From assembly GCA_902606065.1 (NCBI GenBank), contig CACLEX010000003.1, forward strand, positions 1 through 46,717: a stretch of DNA of 46,717 bases, given 5' to 3'. Below the pieces are notes generated by a model. The model did no database searches. It was not told the origin of the DNA and was given only the letters and a program-made list of their open reading frames with translations. Positions within the stretch are counted from its first letter, which is position 1. The number at the start of each line of letters is the position of its first letter. A program made the position numbers and the translations under genes. Of the stretch, positions 18,093-28,454 are shown one piece after another. The stretch comes from an uncultured Pelagibacteraceae bacterium (GTDB lineage Bacteria > Pseudomonadota > Alphaproteobacteria > Pelagibacterales > Pelagibacteraceae).

Positions 18093-18884
18093 CTATAAAA
18101 CAGAAAAAATTGAATTATTGCTTAAATTTTTTAAAAGTGATTCACCAATTAAAAAGGTTTTGATCGATGTTTTATTTGATAGTTCCAATAGTTCTTCTTT
18201 AGATTTAATTCCACTTTCAGAAATCAATGGACCAGGGTGATTAACCAAAACATCGTGGATATCATAAGTTGTATTAATATCAGTTTTTAGAGTTTTCAAA
18301 TTTCTGTTGTTAATACCTAATAAAGCATCTTTAAATCTAAGTGCTTGTTTAGCTTCATGAACAGTATGAACCTCTACAACAACTGACATATTTAATTTTA
18401 AAGCTTCTTCATATAATTCATCTGCCAATTTATCTGAAACTCCAGCTAAAATAATTAAGATAGCATCGGCACCGTAACTTTTAGCTAAAGGAATTTGAAA
18501 TTTATCTATAAAAAAATCTTTACAAAGAATTGGTAAATTAACTTTTTGCTTTATTTGACTAATATGTGTTAAGTCCCCTAAAAAAAAATCCTCCTCAGTT
18601 AAAACAGATAAACAGGTTGCTTTATTTGATTTATATATATTAGCTATTTCTATAGGATCATAGTCTTTTATAATTATACCTGCAGAGGGACTTGCTTTTT
18701 TTATTTCAGCAATAATTGAGAATTTTTTATTTTCAACATTTTTTTTAATTGTATCTTTAAAATCAACGTATGAACTATCTTTTTTTATTGATTCTTTAAG
18801 TGTCTCAAGACTTATAGTTTTTTTAAGCTCTAAAATTTTTTCACTTTTAATATTTATTATTTTTTCAAGAACATTTTCAGCCAT
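18093..18884 (-). CDS. trpC: Indole-3-glycerol phosphate synthase
   Basis: FSIIAEIKKASPSAGIIIKDYDPIEIA; LPILCKDFFIDKFQI; LLGINNRNLKTLKTD; ISESGI. Confidence 0.97.
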   Translation of the reverse strand: MAENVLEKIINIKSEKILELKKTISLETLKESIKKDSSYVDFKDTIKKNVENKKFSIIAEIKKASPSAGIIIKDYDPIEIANIYKSNKATCLSVLTEEDFFLGDLTHISQIKQKVNLPILCKDFFIDKFQIPLAKSYGADAILIILAGVSDKLADELYEEALKLNMSVVVEVHTVHEAKQALRFKDALLGINNRNLKTLKTDINTTYDIHDVLVNHPGPLISESGIKSKEELLELSNKTSIKTFLIGESLLKNLSNNSIFSVL

Positions 18885-19869
18885 TTTGAATTTTCTCTAG
18901 TTGTTTAAATGTATGACCTGATAAAATGTGTTTTCTAGCTTCATCATAAGCTTTTTCGAAATTCTGATGAGTTTCATTAACAACTAATCCTGCCGCAGCA
19001 TTTAAACAAACTGCTTTAGAAAAATCATTATCCTCACCTTTAAATATATTAATCATTCTATCTGCATTAAAAGCTGCATCATTACCAATGAGATTTTCAA
19101 ACTTATCTGCATTTATATTTAATTTATTTGGATCAATAATAACCTCAGAGATGACTCCATCTTTTAATTGAATTACATTGGTTTTAGCATAAGGTGAAAT
19201 TTCATCTAATCCATCCTCACTATTGACTATCCAAGCAAATTTAATATCTAAATTTTTTAAAGCATAAGCAAATATTTCTAATAGTTTTTTATCAAAAACA
19301 CCAATAACTTGTCTTTTTACTAGAGCTGGGCTACTTAAAGGTCCAATCATATTGAATATAGTTCTTTTTCCAATTTTTTGTCTTGTGGGCCCAACAAATC
19401 TCATTGCGCTGTGGTAGTTGGGCGCAAACATGAATCCAAAATTATTATTATTAATTTGATTTTCAATATCTTTTGGCTCTAAATTTATTTTTATATTTAA
19501 AGCCTCTAAAACATCTCCAGATCCGCATTTCGAGGATACAGCTTTATTTCCATGTTTAGCTACTTTAACACCCATACTTGCAAGCAATAATGCTGAAGCT
19601 GTTGATATATTAAGTGTATTCATACCATCTCCACCAGTTCCGCAAGTATCAACACAGTTTTCTACATTTACTCTTTTAGACTTGTTTCTTAGAACAAAAA
19701 CTCCACCAGCTATCTCATCAGAAGACTCACCCTTAGCTGATAAAAGTGTCAAAAAATCAAATATTTCTTGATCTTCTGCTTTACCCTCCATTAATAATTC
19801 AAAAGCAGTTTTACTTTCATTAAAAGTTAAATTTATTTTTTTTCTAATTTTTTCAATGAATTGTTTCAT
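18877..19869 (-). CDS. trpD: Anthranilate phosphoribosyltransferase
   Basis: VDTCGTGGDGMNTLNISTASALLLASMGVKVAKHGNKAVSSKCGSGDVLEAL. Confidence 0.98.
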   Translation of the reverse strand: MKQFIEKIRKKINLTFNESKTAFELLMEGKAEDQEIFDFLTLLSAKGESSDEIAGGVFVLRNKSKRVNVENCVDTCGTGGDGMNTLNISTASALLLASMGVKVAKHGNKAVSSKCGSGDVLEALNIKINLEPKDIENQINNNNFGFMFAPNYHSAMRFVGPTRQKIGKRTIFNMIGPLSSPALVKRQVIGVFDKKLLEIFAYALKNLDIKFAWIVNSEDGLDEISPYAKTNVIQLKDGVISEVIIDPNKLNINADKFENLIGNDAAFNADRMINIFKGEDNDFSKAVCLNAAAGLVVNETHQNFEKAYDEARKHILSGHTFKQLEKIQNG

Positions 19870-19874
19870 TATCT

Positions 19875-20444
19875 TTAAATTTTAATAAAATTTTTTAAAA
19901 TTTTAATCCCTAATTTAGTTTTAATACTTTCAGGGTGAAATTGCACTCCATGTGTATGATATTTTTTATGTTGTACTCCCATTATAAGTCCATCTTCAGT
20001 CTGAGCAGTAATTTCAAGATCCTTAGATAACGATTTTTTATCAATAATTAAGCTGTGATATCGAGTGGCTTCAAAAGTTTTAGGGAGATCTTTTAAAATA
20101 CCCATTTTTTTTGAAAAAATCTTACTAGTTTTTCCATGCATCAGCTTTCTAGCTTGGATAATTTTTGAGCCAAATACTTGACCTATAATTTGATGGCCTA
20201 AACAAACTCCGAGAATTGGTATTTTTTTATATAAAGATTTAACGATTTTAAGACAATTACCTGATTGATTGGGGTTACCAGGTCCAGGTGAAATTACGAT
20301 CTTATGATATCTTTTTTTTAAAATTTCATGAGATGTAATTTGATCATTTCTAATTACTTCAACATTCACTTTTAATGAAGACAGATAATGGTAGAGATTA
20401 AAAGTAAAACTATCGTAATTATCAATTAAAATTATCTTTTTCAT
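19875..20444 (-). CDS. trpG: Anthranilate synthase glutamine amidotransferase component
   Basis: LIDNYDSFTFNL; ISPGPGNPNQSG; ILGVCLGHQ; GVQFHPES. Confidence 0.96.
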   Translation of the reverse strand: MKKIILIDNYDSFTFNLYHYLSSLKVNVEVIRNDQITSHEILKKRYHKIVISPGPGNPNQSGNCLKIVKSLYKKIPILGVCLGHQIIGQVFGSKIIQARKLMHGKTSKIFSKKMGILKDLPKTFEATRYHSLIIDKKSLSKDLEITAQTEDGLIMGVQHKKYHTHGVQFHPESIKTKLGIKILKNFIKI

Positions 20445-21901
20445 TTCAACGCATTAATTAAAGCTTTTGCTTTATTTACTGTTTCTTCGTATTCCTTTAA
20501 TGGTTTGCTATCTGCAACAATCCCAGCTCCAGCTTGGACATAAAATCTGTTATTTTTTGCAACAGCTGTTCTTAAAGCAATACATGTATCAAACTCTCCA
20601 TTCGCCGCGAAATACCCAATGCCACCGGCATAAACCTTCCTTTTTGTAAACTCTAGTTCATCAATAATTTCCATAGCTCTTATTTTGGGAGCTCCAGAGA
20701 CAGTTCCAGCTGGAAAACCCGCTAAAAGAGACTTAAATTTAGAAAATTTTTTATCATGTTTACCTATTACGTTCGAAACTATATGCATTACATGTGAATA
20801 CTTTTCAATTATAAAACTTTCAGTAACTTTAATAGAATTAGTCTTAGATACCTTTCCGGCATCATTTCTTCCAAGATCTAATAACATTAGATGTTCAGAA
20901 AGCTCTTTTTTATCTTTAAGTAAATCTTTCTCATAAAAACGATCCTCTTTAATCGTTTTTCCTCGAGGTCTTGTCCCGGCAATTGGTCTTACAGTTATTT
21001 CACCATCTCTTAACCTTACTAATATTTCGGGACTTGCACCTATTATTTGAAAATCAGTAAAATTAAAAAAAAACATAAATGGAGATGGATTAGTTATTCT
21101 CAATTTTTTATAAATATCGATTGGTTTTTTTGTCAATTTAGTCTCAAAACGCTGGCTTAAAACGACTTGAAATATATCTCCTAATTTAATGTATTTTTTT
21201 GCCTTATTAACTATAGATAAAAATTTATTTTTAGAGGTATTTGAATTAATAATAATTTTTTTTGACTTATTATTTATTACATTATCTATTTTTTTAACTG
21301 ATGATTGTAAAGAGAGCGTGAAAAGTTCAGATTGGATATCTTTAAATTTACTTTTGTAATTCGTAATTTTTTCATCTTTAAAAATATTATTGATAAAGAA
21401 TATTTCCTTTTTCAAATTGTCGTGAATAATAAGTGTTCTTGGACGTAATAATCTTACATCAGGTAATTTTAAGTCATCTTTACAATTGTTTGGGATTTTT
21501 TCGATGTACCTAATTGTATCGTATGAAAAATATCCTGAAATCAAAGAACAAATTTTCGGTAATTTATTAGGAGTTTTAAACTTAAAATCTTCAATTATTT
21601 TTTCAATCAAATATTTAGGTTTATCCCTTAACTTAATTTTTTTATTTTTTTTTATTAAATAAGAATTATTATTATTAAATTCCCAAATTTTATCAGGATT
21701 TTTACCAAATATAGTGTATCTGCCTCTAATCTTACCTTTTTCTACTGACTCAAAAATAAAGCTATTTTTTTCAATTAAAAAGTTATCAATTAAATTAATT
21801 ATTTCTTCATCAGTTTTTACTTTTTTTGATGTATAGATTATTTGATTTTCGTTGTTTCTGTGTCGAAACTTGAATTCTTTGAAGCTTCGATTAATTTTCA
21901 T
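20441..21901 (-). CDS. trpE: Anthranilate synthase component I
   Basis: NPSPFMFFFNF; GASPEILVRLRDGEITVRPIAGTRPRG; LDLGRNDAGKVSK; AGFPAGTVSGAPKIRAMEII. Confidence 0.97.
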   Translation of the reverse strand: MKINRSFKEFKFRHRNNENQIIYTSKKVKTDEEIINLIDNFLIEKNSFIFESVEKGKIRGRYTIFGKNPDKIWEFNNNNSYLIKKNKKIKLRDKPKYLIEKIIEDFKFKTPNKLPKICSLISGYFSYDTIRYIEKIPNNCKDDLKLPDVRLLRPRTLIIHDNLKKEIFFINNIFKDEKITNYKSKFKDIQSELFTLSLQSSVKKIDNVINNKSKKIIINSNTSKNKFLSIVNKAKKYIKLGDIFQVVLSQRFETKLTKKPIDIYKKLRITNPSPFMFFFNFTDFQIIGASPEILVRLRDGEITVRPIAGTRPRGKTIKEDRFYEKDLLKDKKELSEHLMLLDLGRNDAGKVSKTNSIKVTESFIIEKYSHVMHIVSNVIGKHDKKFSKFKSLLAGFPAGTVSGAPKIRAMEIIDELEFTKRKVYAGGIGYFAANGEFDTCIALRTAVAKNNRFYVQAGAGIVADSKPLKEYEETVNKAKALINALK

Positions 21902-23316
21902 TTAAAATAGTTTTTAACTCGTTCAATAGTCTGTTGATTTAAAGAAACATCATATTTGTTATTTAAAAATGTATCATAAGATTTTAATAATGAATTTTTG
22001 TTGTTTGAATTTTGTTTTGCAATATATTGTTTAAATTCCTCTTTATTTGTATCTATGATTTGTTTTTGAAATTTTTTGACTTTTGCTAAGTAAATATTGT
22101 TATTTTCATCATTTATTAAAGTAAATGATTTCTCAGGCAAGCTATATAAAACTTCAACAGCATTAATATCAAATTTTTTATTATCCCGCACAGAATTCAA
22201 ATTTATTGCCTGGATCTTATCTTTTCCCATCTCTAAAAAATTATTGTCATTAAATTTTTTATTGGTTATTTCATTTAATAATTTTTGGTTATAATCAAAT
22301 TTGTTTTTTTGAAAAACTAATTCGAGCACTTCTTCTTTAATTTGTTTATCACTTAAATCTGGTGATTTTTGGGTAATATTTTTTATGTTATAAAGGATAT
22401 AGTCATTTTTATTTTCAAAAATATCAAATTTATTATTTCTTAATTTGTAAATTTTTTTTTCAATTTCATTTTTATCTGTAGAAAATCTAAAATTACTAAT
22501 ATCAACTGATTTTAAATCAAAATTTGATGTGATTGTTTTAAAATCAATCTCATTGGATATGGCAACTTCAATTTCGTCAATTTTGTCAAAAAAAGATTGA
22601 TTGAAATCATCTACTCCAATTAAATTTTTAGGATTTATGATTGTGTAGCTGAAATCTAAGTACTCTATTTTCAACTCATCTTTATTATCCTTAATAAAAT
22701 TTTCTAATTCTTTATCTGTGATATCATCTTTATTTACATAAAAATCATTTAAATCAATAAATTCTATTTCAAGTTTTTGATTTTCTTCTTTAAATAGTTT
22801 TGTTGTAAGAAATTGAGGTGAGGTTGTACCGGCACCAATATAATCAAAAAGATTTCTTTGCAATTCTCGTAATTTAAGTCTCTGTTCAAATCCCGGAGCA
22901 GATAAATTATTTTCTAATAAAAATTTTTCATATTTAATTCTTTGAAAAACACCATTTTCATCTCTAAAATTTTTATTTTCTTTTATCTTTTTTAATAAAG
23001 TGACCTCAGAAATTGTCAGCTCAAAATCTTTTATTTCTAGATCCAGTAAAGTAGTAGAAACTAAACCAGACAGAATTTCTTCAATAATGTTTTGCTCTAA
23101 ATTTTCTCTGATTGTTTTTTCAGGGATTCCTGATTTATTTACGTAATCAATAAAATCTTCAGTGGAAATACTATTATTATTAATTTTAGCAATATTGTTA
23201 GTATTACCACTACTGAACATTCCACCCATACCCCAAAATACAAATGGAATTATCATTATAAAAACTAACAAACCAGCAAACTTAGTTTTTGCAAAATTTC
23301 TTAAACTACTAATCAT
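21898..23316 (-). CDS. PpiD/SurA-like periplasmic folding factor, membrane anchored, with no recognisable parvulin core
   Basis: PpiD-like N-terminus MISSLRNFAKTKFAGLLVFIMIIPFVFWGMGGMF and SurA_N-like region; syntenic position between tpiA and trpE. Confidence 0.75.
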   Translation of the reverse strand: MISSLRNFAKTKFAGLLVFIMIIPFVFWGMGGMFSSGNTNNIAKINNNSISTEDFIDYVNKSGIPEKTIRENLEQNIIEEILSGLVSTTLLDLEIKDFELTISEVTLLKKIKENKNFRDENGVFQRIKYEKFLLENNLSAPGFEQRLKLRELQRNLFDYIGAGTTSPQFLTTKLFKEENQKLEIEFIDLNDFYVNKDDITDKELENFIKDNKDELKIEYLDFSYTIINPKNLIGVDDFNQSFFDKIDEIEVAISNEIDFKTITSNFDLKSVDISNFRFSTDKNEIEKKIYKLRNNKFDIFENKNDYILYNIKNITQKSPDLSDKQIKEEVLELVFQKNKFDYNQKLLNEITNKKFNDNNFLEMGKDKIQAINLNSVRDNKKFDINAVEVLYSLPEKSFTLINDENNNIYLAKVKKFQKQIIDTNKEEFKQYIAKQNSNNKNSLLKSYDTFLNNKYDVSLNQQTIERVKNYFK

Positions 23317-23370
23317 TACTATAAATTTATTGATCTATAAAAAGCAAACCTATAAATTAAAATAAGCCTC

Positions 23371-24108
23371 ATGACAAATAAATATATGTATTTTATTGCC
23401 AATTGGAAAATGTTTGGTGTTTTAAATTCGTTAAATACGCTGAATAGAGTTGTTAAATATTTTAAAAACTTCAAAAAAAGAAAGTCTTTGAAAATAATTT
23501 ACTGCCCACCTAGCACTTTAATAGAGCCAATGTCAAAAAAATTGAGAGGTTCAAATATTGAAGTTGGTGCGCAAAATTGTCATGAGCTGGATGTTTATGG
23601 TGCTTTTACAGGTTCAGTCAATTCTTCAATGTTAAAAAGTGTTGGTGCTAAATATATTATTATTGGCCACTCTGAAAATAGACAATCTGGTGAAACTGAT
23701 AAATTAATAAATCTTAAAATTAAAAGTGCGTTGAAGTCTGGGCTGAATGTAATTTTTTGTATTGGTGAGACGCTTAAAGCAAAAAGAAAAAAAATTACCA
23801 AAAGTGTTTTAAATAAACAGATTAAAGCAGGTTTGAAAAATATTAAAAATAATAAAAAAATTATAATTGCATATGAACCAGTTTGGTCAATTGGTACAGG
23901 AATTATACCAAAATCTGATGACTTATTTAAGACAATCAGTTTTATTAAAAAAGAAAAAAAGAATTATAAAGTTCTTTATGGTGGCTCAGTAAATCCAAAA
24001 AATATTAATCAGTTGAAATCTATAAATAATATTGATGGTTACTTAATAGGTGGGGCATCTCAAGATCCTAAAAAATTTATTGATATAATTAAAAAAACAT
24101 ATAATTAA
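23371..24108 (+). CDS. tpiA: Triosephosphate isomerase (start could be ATG 23386)
   Basis: FIANWKMFG; IIGHSENRQ; IIAYEPVWSIGTG; VLYGGSVNPKN. Confidence 0.97.
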   Translation: MTNKYMYFIANWKMFGVLNSLNTLNRVVKYFKNFKKRKSLKIIYCPPSTLIEPMSKKLRGSNIEVGAQNCHELDVYGAFTGSVNSSMLKSVGAKYIIIGHSENRQSGETDKLINLKIKSALKSGLNVIFCIGETLKAKRKKITKSVLNKQIKAGLKNIKNNKKIIIAYEPVWSIGTGIIPKSDDLFKTISFIKKEKKNYKVLYGGSVNPKNINQLKSINNIDGYLIGGASQDPKKFIDIIKKTYN

Positions 24109-24114
24109 CCCCTC

Positions 24115-24417
24115 ATGGAAAATATATTGTTAATTTTGAACATCATATTCGGATTAATATTGGTGTTACTAGTTTTGATGCAAAAGTCTGAGGGTGGTGC
24201 TTTAGGAATTGGAGTTTCCCAGGAAAGTTTTATGTTTTCCAGATCAGCAGGTAATTTTATGACCAAAGCAACAGCCGTTGTTGCCATTTTATTTATAATT
24301 TGTAGTTTAGCACTTACAATCGTATCTAGAGGAGAATTAACACCTACATCATCTGTTTTAGATACTATTGAGGAAAAAGCAGAGGATACTCCCGCTATTC
24401 CAGAAAATAATAATTAA
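24115..24417 (+). CDS. secG: Preprotein translocase subunit SecG
   Basis: Two TM segments with LVLLMQKSEGGALGIGVSQESFM and RSAGNFMTKATA; next to tpiA. Confidence 0.9.
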   Translation: MENILLILNIIFGLILVLLVLMQKSEGGALGIGVSQESFMFSRSAGNFMTKATAVVAILFIICSLALTIVSRGELTPTSSVLDTIEEKAEDTPAIPENNN

Positions 24418-24457
24418 TACTTTTAATTTTCTTTTTTATTCGCTATAAGATACTTCC

Positions 24458-26074
24458 ATGGCGCGATTTATTTTTGTCACGGGCGGCGTGGTTTCATCGT
24501 TAGGAAAAGGTCTCTCTTCTGCATCTCTAGCTTATTTACTTCAATCGAGAGGGTATAAAGTTAGATTAAGGAAATTAGATCCTTATTTAAATGTAGATCC
24601 TGGAACAATGAGCCCATTTCAACACGGAGAGGTTTTTGTAACTGATGATGGTGCCGAAACAGATTTAGATCTTGGGCATTATGAAAGATTTACCGGAGTA
24701 TCTGCAAAGAAGTCTGATAATATTACAACAGGTAAAATTTATAACGATGTATTGAAAAAAGAACGTGAAGGAAAATATCTCGGAAAAACAGTTCAAGTTA
24801 TTCCACATATAACTGATAGAATAAAAGAGTTTATAAAGAATGATTCATCGAAAGAAGATTTTGTTATTTGTGAAATTGGTGGAATTGTTGGTGATATTGA
24901 GAGTCTACCATTTATTGAGGCCATAAGACAATTTGCAAATGATATAGGAAAAAAAAATGCATTATTTATCCATCTTACCTTAGTACCTTATTTAAAGTCC
25001 TCAGATGAAATTAAAACTAAACCTACCCAACATTCTGTTAAAGAATTGAGAAGTATAGGTATTCAACCTGACATTATAATATGTAGATCAGAAAGACCAA
25101 TCCCGTTAGAGCATCGTAAAAAAATCTCACTTTTCTGCAACGTGGATATTAAAAATGTAATAGAAACTGTTGATGTAAGAACAATTTATGAAGCACCAAT
25201 AAGTTTTTTTAGAGAAAAACTTGATGTCCAAGTATTAAATTATTTTAAGCTTAAGTCAAAAAAATCTGCAAACCTTAAACCCTGGAAAAAAATTACTAAA
25301 ATTATTTTACAAACTAAAAAACAAGTGAATATTGCAATAATTGGTAAATACGTTGAGTTAAAAGATGCTTATAAATCTTTAGATGAAGCTCTTACTCATG
25401 GAGGTATTCAAAACAATGTTAAGGTAAATTTAGTAAGAATAGACTCTGAAAAATTAAAAGTTTCTGAGATTAAATCAAAACTTAAACACATTTCAGGTAT
25501 ATTAATACCTGGTGGTTTTGGTAAACGAGGAACAACTGGAAAAATAGAGTCAATAAAATATGCTAGAAAAAATAGAATCCCCTTTCTTGGGATATGTTAT
25601 GGAATGCAAATGGCAATTATAGAATTTGCGAGAAATCAATTAAATTTAAAAAAAGCAACTTCAAGTGAATTCGATAGAAATGGCATACCTGTAATTGGAT
25701 TAATTAATGAGTGGATTAAAGATGGAAAAACTATCAAAGGAACTGATAAAAATCTAGGTGGAACAATGAGATTAGGTTCTTACGATGCGAAATTACAAAA
25801 TAATTCCAAAATTAAAAAAATTTATGGAAAAAAAATTATCAAAGAAAGACATCGACACAGATATGAAGTTAACATCAATCTAAAAGACAAATTTGAAAAA
25901 AAAGGAATGAGTTTTTCTGGTTTATCACCTGACGGTTTTTTACCTGAGATCATTGAGTTGAAAAATCACCCCTGGTTTATTGGAGTACAGTTTCATCCAG
26001 AATTTAAATCTAGACCTTTTGCTCCACATCCTTTATTCTCATCTTTTATCAAAGCATCAAAAAATCATAAATGA
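24458..26074 (+). CDS. pyrG: CTP synthase
   Basis: [35 protein letters not shown]-terminal GATase [29 protein letters not shown]. Confidence 0.98.
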   Translation: MARFIFVTGGVVSSLGKGLSSASLAYLLQSRGYKVRLRKLDPYLNVDPGTMSPFQHGEVFVTDDGAETDLDLGHYERFTGVSAKKSDNITTGKIYNDVLKKEREGKYLGKTVQVIPHITDRIKEFIKNDSSKEDFVICEIGGIVGDIESLPFIEAIRQFANDIGKKNALFIHLTLVPYLKSSDEIKTKPTQHSVKELRSIGIQPDIIICRSERPIPLEHRKKISLFCNVDIKNVIETVDVRTIYEAPISFFREKLDVQVLNYFKLKSKKSANLKPWKKITKIILQTKKQVNIAIIGKYVELKDAYKSLDEALTHGGIQNNVKVNLVRIDSEKLKVSEIKSKLKHISGILIPGGFGKRGTTGKIESIKYARKNRIPFLGICYGMQMAIIEFARNQLNLKKATSSEFDRNGIPVIGLINEWIKDGKTIKGTDKNLGGTMRLGSYDAKLQNNSKIKKIYGKKIIKERHRHRYEVNINLKDKFEKKGMSFSGLSPDGFLPEIIELKNHPWFIGVQFHPEFKSRPFAPHPLFSSFIKASKNHK

Positions 26075-26895
26075 GCAGCATTAAAGTAAATTGTGGAAAA
26101 ATAGACATTTCGAACAATGAGAAAATTTGTATAATTTCTGGACCTTGCCAGCTTGAAAGTGAACAACATGCAATGGATATGGCAGGAAAAATTAAGGAAA
26201 TTACCTCAAAATTTGGTCTTGGATTTATTTATAAAACTTCATTTGATAAAGCGAACAGAACAAGTTTAAAAGGCAAAAGGGGAGCTGGATTAGAAGCTTC
26301 TTTACCTGTCTTTGATAAGATTAAAAAAGAATTAAATATCCCTATCCTAACGGACATTCATAATGTTGAGCAATGTGCAATCGTTTCAAAACATGTTGAT
26401 GTTTTACAAATCCCAGCTTTTTTATGTAGACAAACAGACCTGTTAATTGCTGCAGCTAAAACAAATAAAATTATTAATGTAAAAAAAGGTCAATTTCTTG
26501 CACCATGGGATATGGTTAATGTAACAAAGAAAATTTCAGAATCTGGAAATGACAAAATATTAGTAACTGAAAGAGGTGCAAGTTTTGGATACAACACTCT
26601 AGTTTCCGACATGAGGTCGTTACCAATAATGGCTGAGAATGGTTATCCAGTAATTTTTGATGCAACACACTCAGTGCAACAACCAGGTGGTCTTGGAGAA
26701 AAAAGTGGTGGTCAAAGAGAGTTTGTTGAATATTTAGCAAGAGCTGCAGTTGCAGTTGGAGTTGCAGGAGTTTTTATTGAAACCCATCAAGATCCAGATA
26801 ATGCTCCATCTGATGGGCCTAACATGCTACCATTAGATAAATTAGAAGATCTTCTAAAACAATTAAGCGATATTGATAATCTTATTAAAAATTAA
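26071..26895 (+). CDS. kdsA: 3-deoxy-8-phosphooctulonate synthase
   Basis: [55 protein letters not shown]. Confidence 0.97.
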   Translation: MSSIKVNCGKIDISNNEKICIISGPCQLESEQHAMDMAGKIKEITSKFGLGFIYKTSFDKANRTSLKGKRGAGLEASLPVFDKIKKELNIPILTDIHNVEQCAIVSKHVDVLQIPAFLCRQTDLLIAAAKTNKIINVKKGQFLAPWDMVNVTKKISESGNDKILVTERGASFGYNTLVSDMRSLPIMAENGYPVIFDATHSVQQPGGLGEKSGGQREFVEYLARAAVAVGVAGVFIETHQDPDNAPSDGPNMLPLDKLEDLLKQLSDIDNLIKN

Positions 26896-28152
26896 GTGAG
26901 TAAAATTCTAAAAGTTAAAGCAAGACAAGTTTTTGATAGTAGAGGAAATCCAACTATTGAAGCAGAGGTTCATGTAAAAAACAAAAGTGCAAAAGCAATT
27001 TGTCCCTCAGGAGCTTCTACAGGTACTTATGAAGCCTACGAAAAAAGAGATACCAATAATAAAAGATATTTAGGCAAAAGTGTTTTCTCTGCAATTAATT
27101 TAATTAATTCCAAAATATCAAGAGCTCTAAGAAATAAAAATGTACATAATCAAGAAAGAATAGATGAAATACTTATTAATTTAGATGGCACTAAACAAAA
27201 AACAAAACTAGGAGCTAATTCAATATTAGCGGTATCGATGGCCGCAAAAAAGTTATCAGCAAAAGTAAAAAGAATTCCTCTTTATAAATCTTTTTATATA
27301 ACAAAAAATTTTCAATTACCTTATCCATTAATGAATATTATTAATGGTGGAGCACACGCAAATAATGGTCTTAGAATTCAAGAATTTATGATTAGACCAG
27401 ATAAAGCAAAATCTTTTTCTGAGGCAATGAGAATATGTTTTTTAGTAATTAAAAACTTAAGTAAATTAATTAAAGCAAAAGGTTTAGCCACATCAGTTGG
27501 TGATGAAGGTGGATTTGCACCGATGATTAATAACAACAATCAGGCCTTAGATTTGATTGTTCTATCAATTAAAAAATCAGGATTTAGAAATGGTAAAGAT
27601 GTTTCAATTTGTTTGGATGTTGCGGCAAATGAATTGTTTAAAAAAGGTAAATATTCTATTCACTCAAAAAAGTTTGTTTCTGTTGATAAAACAATTTCAG
27701 AATATAAAAAAATGATTAAAAAATATAAAATTAAATCGATTGAAGATCCATTTTCTGAAAATGATTGGACGTCGTGGAGTAAATTTATGAGATCTACTAA
27801 AAAAATGCAGATAGTTGGAGATGATCTTTATGTTACAAATTTGGAAAGATTAAAAAAGGGATTTCTAAATGTTTCATCAAACTCAATTTTGATAAAACTA
27901 AATCAAATTGGTACAGTTACCGAAACACTTGATGTCATAAGATTTGCTCAAACTATAGGGTTTAATACTATTATTTCACATCGATCAGGAGATAGTGAGA
28001 ATACATTTATTGCCGATTTAGCGGTAGGTACAAACTCCAACCAAATAAAAACAGGATCTTTAGCTAGATCTGAGAGAGTGGCAAAATATAATCAATTAAT
28101 TCGTATAGAAGAAGAACTTGGAAAAAAAGGTAGAATGAATAAGATTCATTAA
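26896..28152 (+). CDS. eno: Enolase (GTG start)
   Basis: ARQVFDSRGNPTIEAEV; CLDVAANELF; SIEDPFSENDW; VGDDLYVTN; SHRSGDSENTFIADLAV; QIKTGSLARSERVAKYNQLIRIEEELG. Confidence 0.98.
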   Translation: MSKILKVKARQVFDSRGNPTIEAEVHVKNKSAKAICPSGASTGTYEAYEKRDTNNKRYLGKSVFSAINLINSKISRALRNKNVHNQERIDEILINLDGTKQKTKLGANSILAVSMAAKKLSAKVKRIPLYKSFYITKNFQLPYPLMNIINGGAHANNGLRIQEFMIRPDKAKSFSEAMRICFLVIKNLSKLIKAKGLATSVGDEGGFAPMINNNNQALDLIVLSIKKSGFRNGKDVSICLDVAANELFKKGKYSIHSKKFVSVDKTISEYKKMIKKYKIKSIEDPFSENDWTSWSKFMRSTKKMQIVGDDLYVTNLERLKKGFLNVSSNSILIKLNQIGTVTETLDVIRFAQTIGFNTIISHRSGDSENTFIADLAVGTNSNQIKTGSLARSERVAKYNQLIRIEEELGKKGRMNKIH

Positions 28153-28454
28153 TGCTTCAAAGATTAAAAAAAAATTACCTTTTATTAGTTTCTACTTTTC
28201 TGATTCTTTATTTCTTTTTTAACCTTTTATCCGGTCAAAGAGGATTAATTTCATATTTTGAGAAAAAGGAGATTTTAAAAAACTTAAAACAACAAGAATC
28301 TTTAATAATTAACCAAATAAGCGACTTGGAATTTAAGAATTCATTGTTAAGTGACAATCTAGATCTTGATTATATAGAATCTTTGATTAGAGAAAGGTTC
28401 GTATTTGGTAAAAAAAATGAAAAAATTTATATAATTAAAAAAAATGAAAACTAG
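28152..28454 (+). CDS. ftsB: FtsB/DivIC-family septum formation protein
   Basis: Single TM segment and short coiled coil with [24 protein letters not shown]; directly after eno. Confidence 0.75.
   Translation: MLQRLKKNYLLLVSTFLILYFFFNLLSGQRGLISYFEKKEILKNLKQQESLIINQISDLEFKNSLLSDNLDLDYIESLIRERFVFGKKNEKIYIIKKNEN

Noticed and set aside
20467-20936. Two plus-strand ORFs (60 and 83 aa) opposite trpE
   Set aside because: Antisense to conserved trpE catalytic motifs; no RBS or domain evidence.
23162-23365. Plus-strand 67-aa hydrophobic ORF opposite the ppiD-like start
   Set aside because: It is the complement of the PpiD N-terminal TM segment; hydrophobicity is a by-product, although it runs into the divergent gap.
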